Of a stretch of 53,333 nt of DNA, positions 15,038-24,306 are shown piece by piece. This stretch comes from Anaerolineae bacterium (GTDB taxonomy: Bacteria > Chloroflexota > Anaerolineae > Fen-1058): positions 7,994 through 61,326 of the forward strand of contig PMCF01000293.1 in assembly GCA_003154115.1 (NCBI GenBank), read 5' to 3'. Position 1 is the stretch's first letter. Every line of letters starts with the position of its first letter. A model generated the notes under the pieces. It worked only from the letters and a program-made list of their open reading frames with translations, searched no databases and was not told the DNA's origin. The translations under genes and the position numbers were made by a program.

Positions 15038-16909
15038 ATGAACTTACTCGCCCCTGCCGCGCTAGCCTTAAGCGCACTGGCGATTCCCATCGTCATCTTC
15101 TACATGCTGAAGCTGCGCCGCCGCGAGGTGACCGTCTCGTCCACGCTGCTGTGGCAGATGGTGTTGCGCGATCGACAGGCCAACGCACCGTGGCAGCGCT
15201 TGCGTCGCAACCTCTTGCTGCTGCTGCAACTGTTGATCCTCGTTGCATTGATCCTCGCCCTCGCCCGACCGGCGATCAGCGTCCCCGCGCTCGCCGCGGG
15301 TTCGAGCGTGATTCTATTAGACGCATCGGCGTCGATGAATGCCACCGATGTGAATCCCTCGCGTTTTGAAGCGGCCCGCCGCGCGGCTCAATCATTGATC
15401 GATACGCTGCCTTCCGCCGCACCGGTGACCATCATCGTGGCGGGTCAACAGCCTCAAGTGATCGCTTCGGCAGAGACCGATCGATCGGCGTTGAAGAATG
15501 CGCTCGACAAAGCCCAACCCACCAACGGTACGACGGACTGGTCAGCCGCATTCGCGTTAGCAGCAGGCGCGCTCGGTCGCCAGAGCGATCAACCGACGAC
15601 GATGATCATCTCCGATGGCGGCCTGCCGGCGAATCTGCCGCCCCTCCCTGGCGAAGTACGCTACGTCCCGATCGGCCAATCCAGCGACAACGTGAGTGTC
15701 TCGGCCCTGTCACTGCGATCCACCAAGAACGGCGCAGAGTTATTCGCCAGCGTCGCCAATCACAGCGATACGGATCGATCGGTCATCCTCTCGTTTTACT
15801 CCAACGACGCACTGCTGCAAGCACAGCCGATCGATCTGAAAGCGGGCGAGACGCAGAATGTCATCCTGCCCGATTTGCCTCGCGCGGCGACGGTCTATCA
15901 GGCCAAACTCTCACGGCCCGATCAATCCACGCAGCCCCTCGATGCACTTTCGTTGGATGACACTGCTTTCGCCGTGAATAATCCGGCCGGTGCGCGGCGT
16001 GTGTTGGTCGTCTCGCAGGGCAACGTCTTTCTGGAACAACTGCTGGCCGCCATGCCCGACCTGCAAGCATTTCGCGCGATTCCGCAAAAAGATGGAACGG
16101 TGCAGCTGCCCACCGACGAATTCGATCTATACATCTTCGACGGCCTAGCGCCCAACGATCTACCCTTCAAGCCGACGTTGTTCATTAATCCGCAGCAGAA
16201 TTCGGTATTGCGCATCGATGGCGTCTTCAGCAACACGACCAACGCCCGCGTGATCGATTCGCCGCTGACGCGCGATGTGAATTGGAACAACGTACACGTG
16301 CGCCAGGCCAAACACATCACTCCACCGCAGTGGGCCAAGACGTTGATCGATTCCGAGGGCGGAGCGTTAGTCGTCGCGGGCGACACCGGTGTGCGGCGCG
16401 TGGGCGCGATCATGTTCGATCTGCACGATTCCGATCTGCCGCTGCAAGTGACCTTTCCGATCTTGCTGGTCAATCTGATCAACTATCTCGCTCCGGGCCG
16501 ATCGTTCAATGCACCCGATGGCGTGCGTCCCGGCGAGAGTTTGATCATCCGGCCGGACGCAGCCGTGAGCACGGTCGCCATCGCTTCGCCGTCCAATCAG
16601 GTGTACACGGTACGGCCCGCCGAAGGCACGGTCATCTTCAAAGACACCAGCGAGTTAGGCGCGTATGCCATCACGTCGATCAGCGGCGATCAGCAAACGG
16701 TCGATTACTTCGCCGTGAACCTGTTCGATCCAACTGAATCCAACATCCGCCCGGTGGAAGCGCTTCGGATCGGGCAAAGCCAGATTTCAGCGGCGCCGGC
16801 CACTGAGCAAGGTTGGCAGGAATGGTGGCCGTGGCTGGCGGCGCTGGCGCTGTTGATCCTGTTGATCGAGTGGTGGGTGTATCACGGGCGACGAAGAGTG
16901 AAAAGATAG
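15038..16909 (+). CDS. BatA-like membrane protein with vWA domain
   Basis: 623 residues. The N-terminus (MNLLAPAALALSALAIPIVI then FYMLKLRRREVTVSSTLLW) is the BatA N-terminal domain: one helix, the LKLRR turn, then WQRLRRNLLLLLQLLILVAL as the second helix. A vWA domain follows with MIDAS DASASMNATD (about residue 95) and later TTMIISDGGLP. The remaining 400 residues are extracytoplasmic and beta-rich, and a C-terminal helix (WPWLAALALLILLIEWW) with a basic tail re-enters the cytoplasm. It would act with the MoxR and DUF58 proteins upstream. The start at 15038 is chosen for the BatA start; an earlier in-frame codon is unsupported. Confidence 0.88.
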   Translation: MNLLAPAALALSALAIPIVIFYMLKLRRREVTVSSTLLWQMVLRDRQANAPWQRLRRNLLLLLQLLILVALILALARPAISVPALAAGSSVILLDASASMNATDVNPSRFEAARRAAQSLIDTLPSAAPVTIIVAGQQPQVIASAETDRSALKNALDKAQPTNGTTDWSAAFALAAGALGRQSDQPTTMIISDGGLPANLPPLPGEVRYVPIGQSSDNVSVSALSLRSTKNGAELFASVANHSDTDRSVILSFYSNDALLQAQPIDLKAGETQNVILPDLPRAATVYQAKLSRPDQSTQPLDALSLDDTAFAVNNPAGARRVLVVSQGNVFLEQLLAAMPDLQAFRAIPQKDGTVQLPTDEFDLYIFDGLAPNDLPFKPTLFINPQQNSVLRIDGVFSNTTNARVIDSPLTRDVNWNNVHVRQAKHITPPQWAKTLIDSEGGALVVAGDTGVRRVGAIMFDLHDSDLPLQVTFPILLVNLINYLAPGRSFNAPDGVRPGESLIIRPDAAVSTVAIASPSNQVYTVRPAEGTVIFKDTSELGAYAITSISGDQQTVDYFAVNLFDPTESNIRPVEALRIGQSQISAAPATEQGWQEWWPWLAALALLILLIEWWVYHGRRRVKR

Positions 16910-17023
16910 TGGTTGGTTGCTGTAGTTGGTAACTAATACACGAGTTTTTCCATGTCTTTGACTACTTGACATTGGTCACGCCACCTATTGGGCAACAATA
17001 TACTAATGGATCGTGAGGCGACA

Positions 17024-18229
17024 ATGCATATAATGAAAAGATTAATTTTGATGACTTGTTGCACGGGCGTGCTTGTGCTGACTGTAGCTGCCTGCATTGG
17101 GAATGCCAGAGTTCAACCTTCAGCTAACGACTTTCTGCTCACCGCAGAAGCTAAACTGCCTGCACCAACATTCACGGCAGGAGAACCCTTTAACTGTTGG
17201 ACTGTTCCCGCGCCAAAGACCGCCGCTCGCGACAACCACTCTAAGGGCAAATTGCTGCTTGTTTTTTCAGTCATCAGGGAAGACCTATTGAGTCTTTATC
17301 AATTTGATTTGGCCACCCAAAAATACTCCTTGCTGGCTAGTCCGATTGATGCTTTGCCTGAATCTCCAATCTCACCAGATGGCAACTATCTCGCCTATCA
17401 GCGCCGAACTGACCCTGTAGGTTTCATCGCGTATATTTACAGCTTTGCGGAATCGACCACTCGTCAGGTGCCTGTGCTTGTCGGAGAAAGTGGGGACTGG
17501 TCCCCCGACGGTCGTTGTCTGCTGATCTGGAGAGATCAAAATATTGCTTTTGCTTATCGATTAGTGGATGGGGCGTTGCAAAAAAGATCGTGGCCCACTG
17601 AAAGTGGTCAGCTGATCGGAGAATTTTCACCGAACGGGAAATGGCGGGCATGGAGCTGCGAGAAGTCGGTTTGTTTAATTGGCCCAGATGGACAACGGAT
17701 TGATGATAGTCTTCACTTGCCTATCGCAACTCAACCACGCAGTGGATACTATAATACAAGTTTCATATGGTGGTCGCCTGACAGCCATATGCTAGCAATC
17801 GTTTACCCCAAATATGACTGGCAATATCGGGACGGGCTGCGTCTCATTCATCTTGACGAGAATGGCGTATCTTCTCAGGATGTTGCAGCGCAAGGTCAGA
17901 AGAAGATCGATGACGTGCACTGGTCGCCTGACAGTAATGAACTGCTGATCATGTACTGGCCTGAAGAATCGCTCAATATTTTCAATTTAAGCACTGGTAA
18001 AGCAATCCCTTTATCTAGTCCCAATGGATATTCCAGCGCAGTTGGCTCGTCAGGCTGGTCACCAGATGGTAAACAAATTGTGTTTGTTGCTCAAGACAGG
18101 CATACGGCATACACCATGAATGTAGACGGGACTAACATTGCGCCCATTCCATCTCTACCGCCAGATGCTCCCGGTGCTGACGCGCTGGCGCCCGATTTCC
18201 GTATTGACCGCGTGCTCTGGGTGCCATGA
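17024..18229 (+). CDS. Lipoprotein with TolB/WD40-like beta-propeller
   Basis: 401 residues. The N-terminus MHIMKRLILMTCCTGVLVLT ends in the lipobox VAAC, so Cys 24 would be lipidated. The body has repeated propeller signatures: ISPDGNYLAYQRR, WSPDGRCLLIWRD, FSPNGKWRAWSC, WSPDSHMLAIVYP, WSPDSNELLIMYW, WSPDGKQIVFVAQ. These SPDG strands are typical of TolB-like six-bladed propellers used for protein binding. It is more A+T-rich than the flanking genes and breaks an otherwise continuous vWA cluster, so it may be an insertion. Two other propeller lipoproteins lie at 34899-36206 and 50465-52474. Confidence 0.8.
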   Translation: MHIMKRLILMTCCTGVLVLTVAACIGNARVQPSANDFLLTAEAKLPAPTFTAGEPFNCWTVPAPKTAARDNHSKGKLLLVFSVIREDLLSLYQFDLATQKYSLLASPIDALPESPISPDGNYLAYQRRTDPVGFIAYIYSFAESTTRQVPVLVGESGDWSPDGRCLLIWRDQNIAFAYRLVDGALQKRSWPTESGQLIGEFSPNGKWRAWSCEKSVCLIGPDGQRIDDSLHLPIATQPRSGYYNTSFIWWSPDSHMLAIVYPKYDWQYRDGLRLIHLDENGVSSQDVAAQGQKKIDDVHWSPDSNELLIMYWPEESLNIFNLSTGKAIPLSSPNGYSSAVGSSGWSPDGKQIVFVAQDRHTAYTMNVDGTNIAPIPSLPPDAPGADALAPDFRIDRVLWVP

Positions 18230-18319
18230 AGATCAGCAAGGTCGGGGGAGCAACGGTCATTTCCTGAACGATAACAGCAGTCTGTATCGCTGCCATCAAG
18301 CGAACCGAGCGATCATGTG

Positions 18320-18443
18320 CTAGTCACGTCATTTCCGCGTGCCTGCGAAGCGTGGCGGGAATCCAGTCTTTCAGTTAGCGCTAATTGCTAATTAGGGGCC
18401 TGGATGCCCGACAAAAGCACTCGGGCATGACGACTGAGCTGCT
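18320..18443. mobile_element. MITE-like element, family B copy 2
   Basis: A degraded copy of the 14826-14942 element. It contains GCGGGAATCCAG and CTGGATGCCCGA with its partner TCGGGCATGAC, and the ends CTAGTCACGTCA / TGACGACTGAG. It shares an internal GCGCTAATTG with copy 3. It lies in the 238-bp gap before the large vWA gene. Confidence 0.65.
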
Positions 18444-18467
18444 ATTACATTTTACGTTTCACACATC

Positions 18468-21326
18468 ATGCACTTCACGACACCACTTCTTCTACTCCTC
18501 CTCATCCTCCTGCCGATCTTCGTCTTGATCGGCAAGCCGGTGCGCGGATCGGCGCGGCGGCGCGAGATCATCGCGTTGGGGCTGCGGGTGATCATCGTGC
18601 TGTGTGTGATCCTCGCGCTGGCCGGGCTGGAGATCGCACGGCCCTCCGATCAATTAGCGGTCGTGTTTCTGATCGACGCCTCCGATTCGATGTCGGATGA
18701 AGCGAAAGGGCTGGCGACAGATTACGTGCGGCAAGCCCTGCGCAACATGGGGCCGGACGATCAAGCGGCCATCGTCGTGTTTGGCGGTGATGCGCTGGTG
18801 GAACGCACCATGTCGTCTTCACACGAACTCGCTGCGTTGACTTCGGTGCCCAACATGGGACAGACCAATCTGGCCGATGCGATTCGCCTGGGCTTGGCGT
18901 TGTATCCAGCGGGTGCGGCGCGGCGCATGGTCATCCTATCGGACGGCGCACAAACGATCGGGGATGCCGAAGAAGCCGCGCGCTTTGCGGCCGACAGCGG
19001 CGTGGAAATCAGCACGCTGCCCTTCGTGATGCAGCCCGGCGCCGAAGCCCTCATCACTTCCGTAGAAACGCCGGCGCGGTTGCGGCAAGGCGAACGCTTT
19101 GATTTGCGTGTCAGCATCGACTCAACGCAAGCCATGCCTGCACACCTGCAGGTGCTGGCGAATGGGCAAGTCGTACACAATGCCGATTATCGCCTCACCA
19201 AAGGCCATCAAACGATCAGCATTCCGTTGACGGCCGCTGAGCTTGGCTTCACGCGCTTCGTCGTACAGATCGTTCCACAGCAAGATCATGCGTATCAGAA
19301 CAACGAACTCGCCGCCATCGCGCAGGTGTTAGGCGAGCCGAAGATTCTGGTGGTAGCGCTGCCTGAAGGTACGCCTTTGCCCAACGGCGAGGCGCGCCCC
19401 GACGAAGCCGCAGCTCTTCTACGTGCGCTGCAAGCCGCCAACTTCAACGTGGAAACGGCGCGACCGGCGCAGTTGCCTTCGGATGTGGCAACGCTGGCCG
19501 ATTATGCTTCGGTGGTGCTGGTCGATGTGCCCGCGCGCGAATTATCGACACATCAGATGGAAGCGCTGCGCAGTTACGTGCGCGATCTGGGGGGCGGCCT
19601 CGTCACGATTGGCGGGCCGACCAGCTATGGTGTGGGCGGCTATTACAAAACCCCGCTCGAAGATGCGCTGCCTGTCGAGATGCAGATCAAAGACGAACAA
19701 CGCCGTCCGTCGTTGGGGCTGGTGTTCATCATCGATCATTCGGGCAGCATGGGCGAGTTGAGCGGCGGCGCGACGAAGTTGGAACTGGCGAAGGAAGCGG
19801 CGGCTCGATCGGTGGAACTGCTGATGCCCAACGATCGGGTGGGCGTGATCGCGTTCGACGATGTTGCCAACTGGGTCGTGCCCATGACGGAACTGTCCGA
19901 TCCGGCCGATGTGATCAATAAGATCGGCACAATTCGCGTCGGCGGCGGCACTGATATTTATGGCGGTGTGCTGGCGATGTCGAAAGTGCTGCCCGGTGAT
20001 CCGGCCAAAGTGAAGCACGTGATTCTACTTACCGATGGTGGCGCCGATCCCAAAGGCATTCCTGAATTGGTGCGAAAACTGCACGACGAAAATAACATCA
20101 CCCTGACGACCGTGGGAGTGGGCCGCGACGCCGCGCCGTTCTTGCCCAGTCTCGCGGAAATCGGTGGCGGGCGTTATCACTTCGCCAAAGATCCCGGATC
20201 GATTCCCAGCATCTTCACCGAAGAAACGACGCTGGCGACACGTTCGTACATCGAAGAAGGCGAGTTCTTTCCGAAGCAAGCCGCGCCCTCGCCATTGTTG
20301 AACGGCATCACGCAAGCGCCGCCGTTGTATGGCTATGTTGCAACATCGGCCAAAGACGCTGCGCAGACCATCCTCGTGTCTGCCAAAGATGATCCGGTGT
20401 TGGCCGCGTGGCAATATGGCCTGGGCAAAGCAGTGGCCTTCACGTCGGATGCCACGGGCCGCTGGGCGCGCGCTTGGGTCGATTGGGATCAGTTCCCGCA
20501 ATTCTGGGGACAGGTCGTGCGTTACACCATCGGTGATCCGAATGCGTCGGCGTTGAACGTGAGTGTGGATCAGCAGGGCGCTGCGGCCAAGGTGATCGTC
20601 GATGCGCGCGGCGCGAATGGCGACTACCTCAATGGCTACACGCTCAACGGCAACATCGTCAATCCCGATGGATCAGCTCAACCGATCGAGTTGCAACAGA
20701 CCGCGCCCGGCCGTTACGAAGGATCGTTCCAGCCGCGCGATCAAGGTGCGTATGTGATCGGCGTGGCAGGACAATCGCCCGGTGGTGAAGTGTTGAATGA
20801 GAAAGCGGGCTGGGTGTTATCGTATTCGCCCGAATATCGCAACCTCGAATCGGATCCAGATGCGCTGTATCGTTTGACGCTGGCGGCGAACGGACAGGTT
20901 GCGGCTAGCGATCCCGCCGAGGCCTTCGCGCATACCCGTAGTGCGCCGCTCGCCACGCGGCCGGTATGGCCGTGGTTGCTGCTGATCGCAGCGCTGTTGC
21001 TGCCGCTCGATGTGGGCGTGCGACGATTAGCTTTTGAGTGGCGTGATGTGCAAAAAGCGTGGCGATCGATCGAGACGAAGTGGCAAGCGAAGCGCGCGGC
21101 GCAAGCGGCCCTGCCCGCCCGATCGGAACGCATGACGACGTTGTTCGATGCGAAGCAGCGCACCCGCGTCGAGCGTGTGGAGCGAGCGGAACCGATCGAG
21201 CCGCCGCCAACCGATCGGGGAGAGATAAAGCCGCCTGCGCCTCAACCCGATCGATCCACCACAACCAAAAACTCCACCGCCACAACCTCGAGCTTGCTAG
21301 AAAAAAAGCGCGCCCGGCGCAAGTAG
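18468..21326 (+). CDS. Large membrane protein with two vWA domains
   Basis: 952 residues. Two N-terminal helices (LLLLLLILLPIFVLIG; IIALGLRVIIVLCVILALAG) precede a first vWA domain with MIDAS DASDSMSDEAKG (about residue 70) and MVILSDGAQT. A GATase-like segment follows near 290-400 (LVALPEGT; GGGLVTIGGPTSYG). A second vWA domain has an ideal MIDAS, DHSGSMGE (about 421), with VILLTDGGADP and GGGTDIYGG. A helix near 830 (PWLLLIAALLLPLDVG) leads to a basic, Pro-rich cytoplasmic tail. This is the architecture of large vWA/GATase proteins found with MoxR-DUF58 genes, and it closes the cluster here. Metal-dependent ligand binding on the outer face is likely; the ligand is unknown. Confidence 0.88.
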   Translation: MHFTTPLLLLLLILLPIFVLIGKPVRGSARRREIIALGLRVIIVLCVILALAGLEIARPSDQLAVVFLIDASDSMSDEAKGLATDYVRQALRNMGPDDQAAIVVFGGDALVERTMSSSHELAALTSVPNMGQTNLADAIRLGLALYPAGAARRMVILSDGAQTIGDAEEAARFAADSGVEISTLPFVMQPGAEALITSVETPARLRQGERFDLRVSIDSTQAMPAHLQVLANGQVVHNADYRLTKGHQTISIPLTAAELGFTRFVVQIVPQQDHAYQNNELAAIAQVLGEPKILVVALPEGTPLPNGEARPDEAAALLRALQAANFNVETARPAQLPSDVATLADYASVVLVDVPARELSTHQMEALRSYVRDLGGGLVTIGGPTSYGVGGYYKTPLEDALPVEMQIKDEQRRPSLGLVFIIDHSGSMGELSGGATKLELAKEAAARSVELLMPNDRVGVIAFDDVANWVVPMTELSDPADVINKIGTIRVGGGTDIYGGVLAMSKVLPGDPAKVKHVILLTDGGADPKGIPELVRKLHDENNITLTTVGVGRDAAPFLPSLAEIGGGRYHFAKDPGSIPSIFTEETTLATRSYIEEGEFFPKQAAPSPLLNGITQAPPLYGYVATSAKDAAQTILVSAKDDPVLAAWQYGLGKAVAFTSDATGRWARAWVDWDQFPQFWGQVVRYTIGDPNASALNVSVDQQGAAAKVIVDARGANGDYLNGYTLNGNIVNPDGSAQPIELQQTAPGRYEGSFQPRDQGAYVIGVAGQSPGGEVLNEKAGWVLSYSPEYRNLESDPDALYRLTLAANGQVAASDPAEAFAHTRSAPLATRPVWPWLLLIAALLLPLDVGVRRLAFEWRDVQKAWRSIETKWQAKRAAQAALPARSERMTTLFDAKQRTRVERVERAEPIEPPPTDRGEIKPPAPQPDRSTTTKNSTATTSSLLEKKRARRK

Positions 21327-21367
21327 TTCGGCTGCCTGAGCCGGGTTCTGTCCACGCAAATCCCTGG

Positions 21368-21473
21368 GTATAACACAAAACTGTTGGGTGGGCTACCGCC
21401 CGGCCACGCTCCTGCTGGATGTGCCATCCAGCAGGAGCGTATCCCACAAGTCACCAACACTTTTGCGTTATAC
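21368..21473. mobile_element. MITE-like element, family A copy 2
   Basis: 106 bp with ends GTATAACACAAAACTGTTGG (21368-21387) and CCAACACTTTTGCGTTATAC (21454-21473), 18 of 20 pairing. An internal 14-bp perfect hairpin (CGCTCCTGCTGGAT, 21407-21439) has a 5-nt loop. The ends match the element at 6374-6498. It occupies the gap between the vWA gene and the sensor gene. Confidence 0.8.
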
Positions 21474-21620
21474 TCAAATCCCCGTGCCCTGTTGCCACAG
21501 TAGCGATTTAATCTTACAATAAGTACATCATCGCGTGCACAGCTTTTTCAAAATATCGAGCAACGCCAGCGCTAATCCTCTTATCGGCCTGAGCCAACGC
21601 GATCGATGTCAAGGAGTATC

Positions 21621-23159
21621 ATGCCGGACAAACCCCAGCAATCAGCGCGCGAAGTCACTTATCAGGAACCTCCGATGTCCAAACCGGATGCTGCCGACAA
21701 GGTGTTCGTCGCCGATGCTGTCGCAGACCTCCAGCGTGAAGTCGCGCACTTGCGTACTGCGGTTGACGTGTTGCAACGCCAGAACGCTGAGCTCGTTTCG
21801 ATCCGGCAGGCGTTTGAAGTGGAACGCCGCCGCTATCGCGAGATGTTTGAGTCGGCGCCCGATGGTTACGTGTTGACGAATCTGAGTGGCAACATCCGCG
21901 AAGCGAATCGCGTGGCCGCGGCCCTGTTGGGCGTGCGCCCGGATTTTCTGATGGGCAAAGCGCTGCTGGGCTTTATGGATGAAGAAGCGCGCTCTGAACT
22001 GGAAACCACACTGGCCCGCTGGCGCAACACTGAGGGTTCGCCGGCCAGGGAGCTGCCTCCCATCGTGCGCGGTTCGATCCAGCTGCGAGTCTACAAGGGC
22101 GCCTTCTTTCCTGCCGAGTACGCCATCAGCCCGCTGCGCGATGAGCACGATCACATCATCGGGCTGCGCTGGATGCTGCGCGATCTATCGGAAAGCACCC
22201 GCACCGCACAGGCTTTGCGTGAACGCGACTATCACTACCGCACGCTGTTCGACAACGCCGGTGACGCGATCCTCATTCACAACCTGACGGGCCGCTACCT
22301 GGACGTCAACCGCATGGCATGCGAGATCCTGGGTTATACCCGCGAAGAGCTGCTGCACATGACGCCGGCGGATGTCAACGCGCCCGAGGTTAGCGAGCAG
22401 TTTCCGGCTTTCATTGCGAAATTGCGACAAGGGGATCCCGTCTTCTTTGAAACAGTGGTTGTCCGCCGCGACGGTACGACGTTTCCGGCTGAATTGAATA
22501 GCCGCATGATTGAGTATGCGGGCGGTCCGGCCGTGCTCAGCATCGCCCGCGACATCACCGAGCGAAAACGGGCCGAGGACGCCCTGACGCGGCGAGCGGC
22601 GCAGCTCGCGCTGCTCAGCGATGTGGGCCGCCAGATAGCCGCGATTCTGGGCTTGGAGCAAGTGTTAGATCGGGCGGCACAACTGGTACATGGTAACTTT
22701 GGCTATCATCACGTCTCGCTCTTTGTGATGGATGGCGAGCGCAAGGAATTGATCATGAAGGCCATCGCCGGCGATTTCGTGAGTCTGTTTCCGATCAACC
22801 ATCGCGTCCCATTAGGTCAGGGCATGGTGGGCTGGGTGGCCGAACACGGCGAGCGGCTATTAGCCAATGATGCTGCCAACGAACCGCACTACATCAATTT
22901 CTACCCCGATCTGATCACGACGCGCTCAGAGCTCAGTGTACCCATCCGCATCGGTGATCGAACGATGGGCGTGCTGGACGTGCAGAGTCCTGAAGCAAAT
23001 GCCTTTGACGAGAATGACGTCAAAGTGATGGAGGCGCTGGCCGATCAGATCGCGGTAGCGATGGCGAATGCGCAGTTGTATCAAGAGGCCCAGGAAGCCC
23101 GCCGGGTGACGGGCAAATTGAATCCCGCCGTTGTGTCAGGCGTTAAGCCGCAGCCCTGA
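21621..23159 (+). CDS. PAS-PAS-GAF sensory protein lacking an output domain
   Basis: 512 residues. A short coiled coil (VADLQREVAHLRTAVDVLQR) precedes PAS 1 (FESAPDGYVLTNLSGNIREA), PAS 2 (LFDNAGDAILIHNLTGRYLD, with the PAC tail SIARDITERKRAE) and a GAF domain (QLALLSDVGRQIAAILGLEQ .. VMEALADQIAVAMANAQLYQ). After the GAF domain only about 25 residues remain. No HisKA, HATPase, GGDEF or other output domain is present, although in this family a kinase usually follows QLYQEAQE. The 3' end overlaps the convergent permease gene by 17 bp, so the kinase may have been lost. AAGGAG just upstream of ATG 21621 supports the start. Confidence 0.85.
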   Translation: MPDKPQQSAREVTYQEPPMSKPDAADKVFVADAVADLQREVAHLRTAVDVLQRQNAELVSIRQAFEVERRRYREMFESAPDGYVLTNLSGNIREANRVAAALLGVRPDFLMGKALLGFMDEEARSELETTLARWRNTEGSPARELPPIVRGSIQLRVYKGAFFPAEYAISPLRDEHDHIIGLRWMLRDLSESTRTAQALRERDYHYRTLFDNAGDAILIHNLTGRYLDVNRMACEILGYTREELLHMTPADVNAPEVSEQFPAFIAKLRQGDPVFFETVVVRRDGTTFPAELNSRMIEYAGGPAVLSIARDITERKRAEDALTRRAAQLALLSDVGRQIAAILGLEQVLDRAAQLVHGNFGYHHVSLFVMDGERKELIMKAIAGDFVSLFPINHRVPLGQGMVGWVAEHGERLLANDAANEPHYINFYPDLITTRSELSVPIRIGDRTMGVLDVQSPEANAFDENDVKVMEALADQIAVAMANAQLYQEAQEARRVTGKLNPAVVSGVKPQP

Positions 23160-24306
23160 GCTGCGTCCGTTGGAACAGCCACACCCCGATCGCAAAGTAT
23201 AACGCCGACAGCACGGTCAGCGCGATCAACTCATACGCCACATCGCTCAACCCCGCGCCTAGCACAAAGATCTTCTGCAAGGCGATCACCGCGTGCGACG
23301 TCGGCAGGATGTCGAACAATGCCACGCTCTGACTGCCGATGGTGAATAGCGTCAAACGCGGCACGGGAAACATCACGCCGGAGAAGAACATGAAGAAGGC
23401 CAGCGGGAAGTTGGCCAGCAAAAACGCCTGTGTCACCGTGCGCGAGAAGCACGCCACGATCAGTCCGACACCGATCACGGACAAACTCGCGATTGCGCCG
23501 ATCACGATCGCCGCCCACAACGGCCCTTGACTGTGAAAGCCCAACAGCAGCGCCACCAGCAGCGCCAGCAGCAACGCCGCGACCCCCACAATCATTTGCG
23601 TTAGCGTCACACCCCCTAAAAAATCGAGAGAGCGCATCCGCGTGATCTGCAAACGGCGCAGCGTGCCTGCCTCCACTTCGCGCGCCACCGCCATCGGCGC
23701 CGAGAAGACCAGCAAGATCACGGCGAAGATCAACAGCCCCGGCACGTAGTTTTCGAACTCCGTCCGCGCGCCGGAAGCGCCCAATGGTTCTTCCGTCACG
23801 TGAATCGGCATGGGCTGGCCTAACACGGTTTTGACGTACGCCTCGAACACGCTGTTCACCATCACCGCCGTCACGGCGTAGTAGGGTTGGGTCAGATCGC
23901 CGACATACGTCACGGTGGCCGCATTGGATGCTGCACCTGATTGCAATGCCTGTGAAAATTCCGGGGCGAGGATCAACAGCAGCTGCGCGCCGCGATTCTT
24001 GAGGCGCGCTTCACCTTCAGCCCGATCGGCCACCCGCTCGACGACGAGCATGGGACTGCCATCCGCATACGTCACTTTCTTCAACTCGGCCATCAATGCA
24101 TCGCCCGCGTTCCAGTGCTGTCCAGCGGCTTGCGGCACGCCGACATCTTGATTCAAGACCAGCACCGTATACGTCGTCGAACCGGTGGGAAAGAACAGGC
24201 GATAGAGCAGCACCACTAGCGGCGCGAAGATCAACACCAGACTCAGCGTCAGCGGATCGCGCCACTGCTCGCGCGCGCTCTTGCGAAAAACACTCCACAG
24301 TTTCAT
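23143..24306 (-). CDS. ABC-2 type transporter permease
   Basis: 387 residues. An N-terminal helix (LSLVLIFAPLVVLLYRLFF), a roughly 150-residue extracytoplasmic domain, then five helices including the ABC-2 core (FAVILLVFSAPMAVAREVEA, GTLRRLQITRMRSLDFLGG) define the exporter half-size permease family (ABC-2 membrane type 3, YhhJ/YbhR-like). ATG 24306 overlaps the stop of the ATPase gene by 4 bp (ATGA), which indicates translational coupling and fixes the start. The 3' end overlaps the PAS-GAF gene tail to tail. Likely a TetR-controlled drug or lipid exporter; the substrate is not deducible. Confidence 0.92.
   Translation of the reverse strand: MKLWSVFRKSAREQWRDPLTLSLVLIFAPLVVLLYRLFFPTGSTTYTVLVLNQDVGVPQAAGQHWNAGDALMAELKKVTYADGSPMLVVERVADRAEGEARLKNRGAQLLLILAPEFSQALQSGAASNAATVTYVGDLTQPYYAVTAVMVNSVFEAYVKTVLGQPMPIHVTEEPLGASGARTEFENYVPGLLIFAVILLVFSAPMAVAREVEAGTLRRLQITRMRSLDFLGGVTLTQMIVGVAALLLALLVALLLGFHSQGPLWAAIVIGAIASLSVIGVGLIVACFSRTVTQAFLLANFPLAFFMFFSGVMFPVPRLTLFTIGSQSVALFDILPTSHAVIALQKIFVLGAGLSDVAYELIALTVLSALYFAIGVWLFQRTQLRAAA

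Noticed and set aside
17424-17651. LRQAQAP-like peptide on the reverse strand as another repeat copy
   Set aside because: The DNA (CAGGTGCCTGTGCTTGTC) does not match the CCTGAGCCTGTCGAAGG core and is explained by the forward lipoprotein gene.
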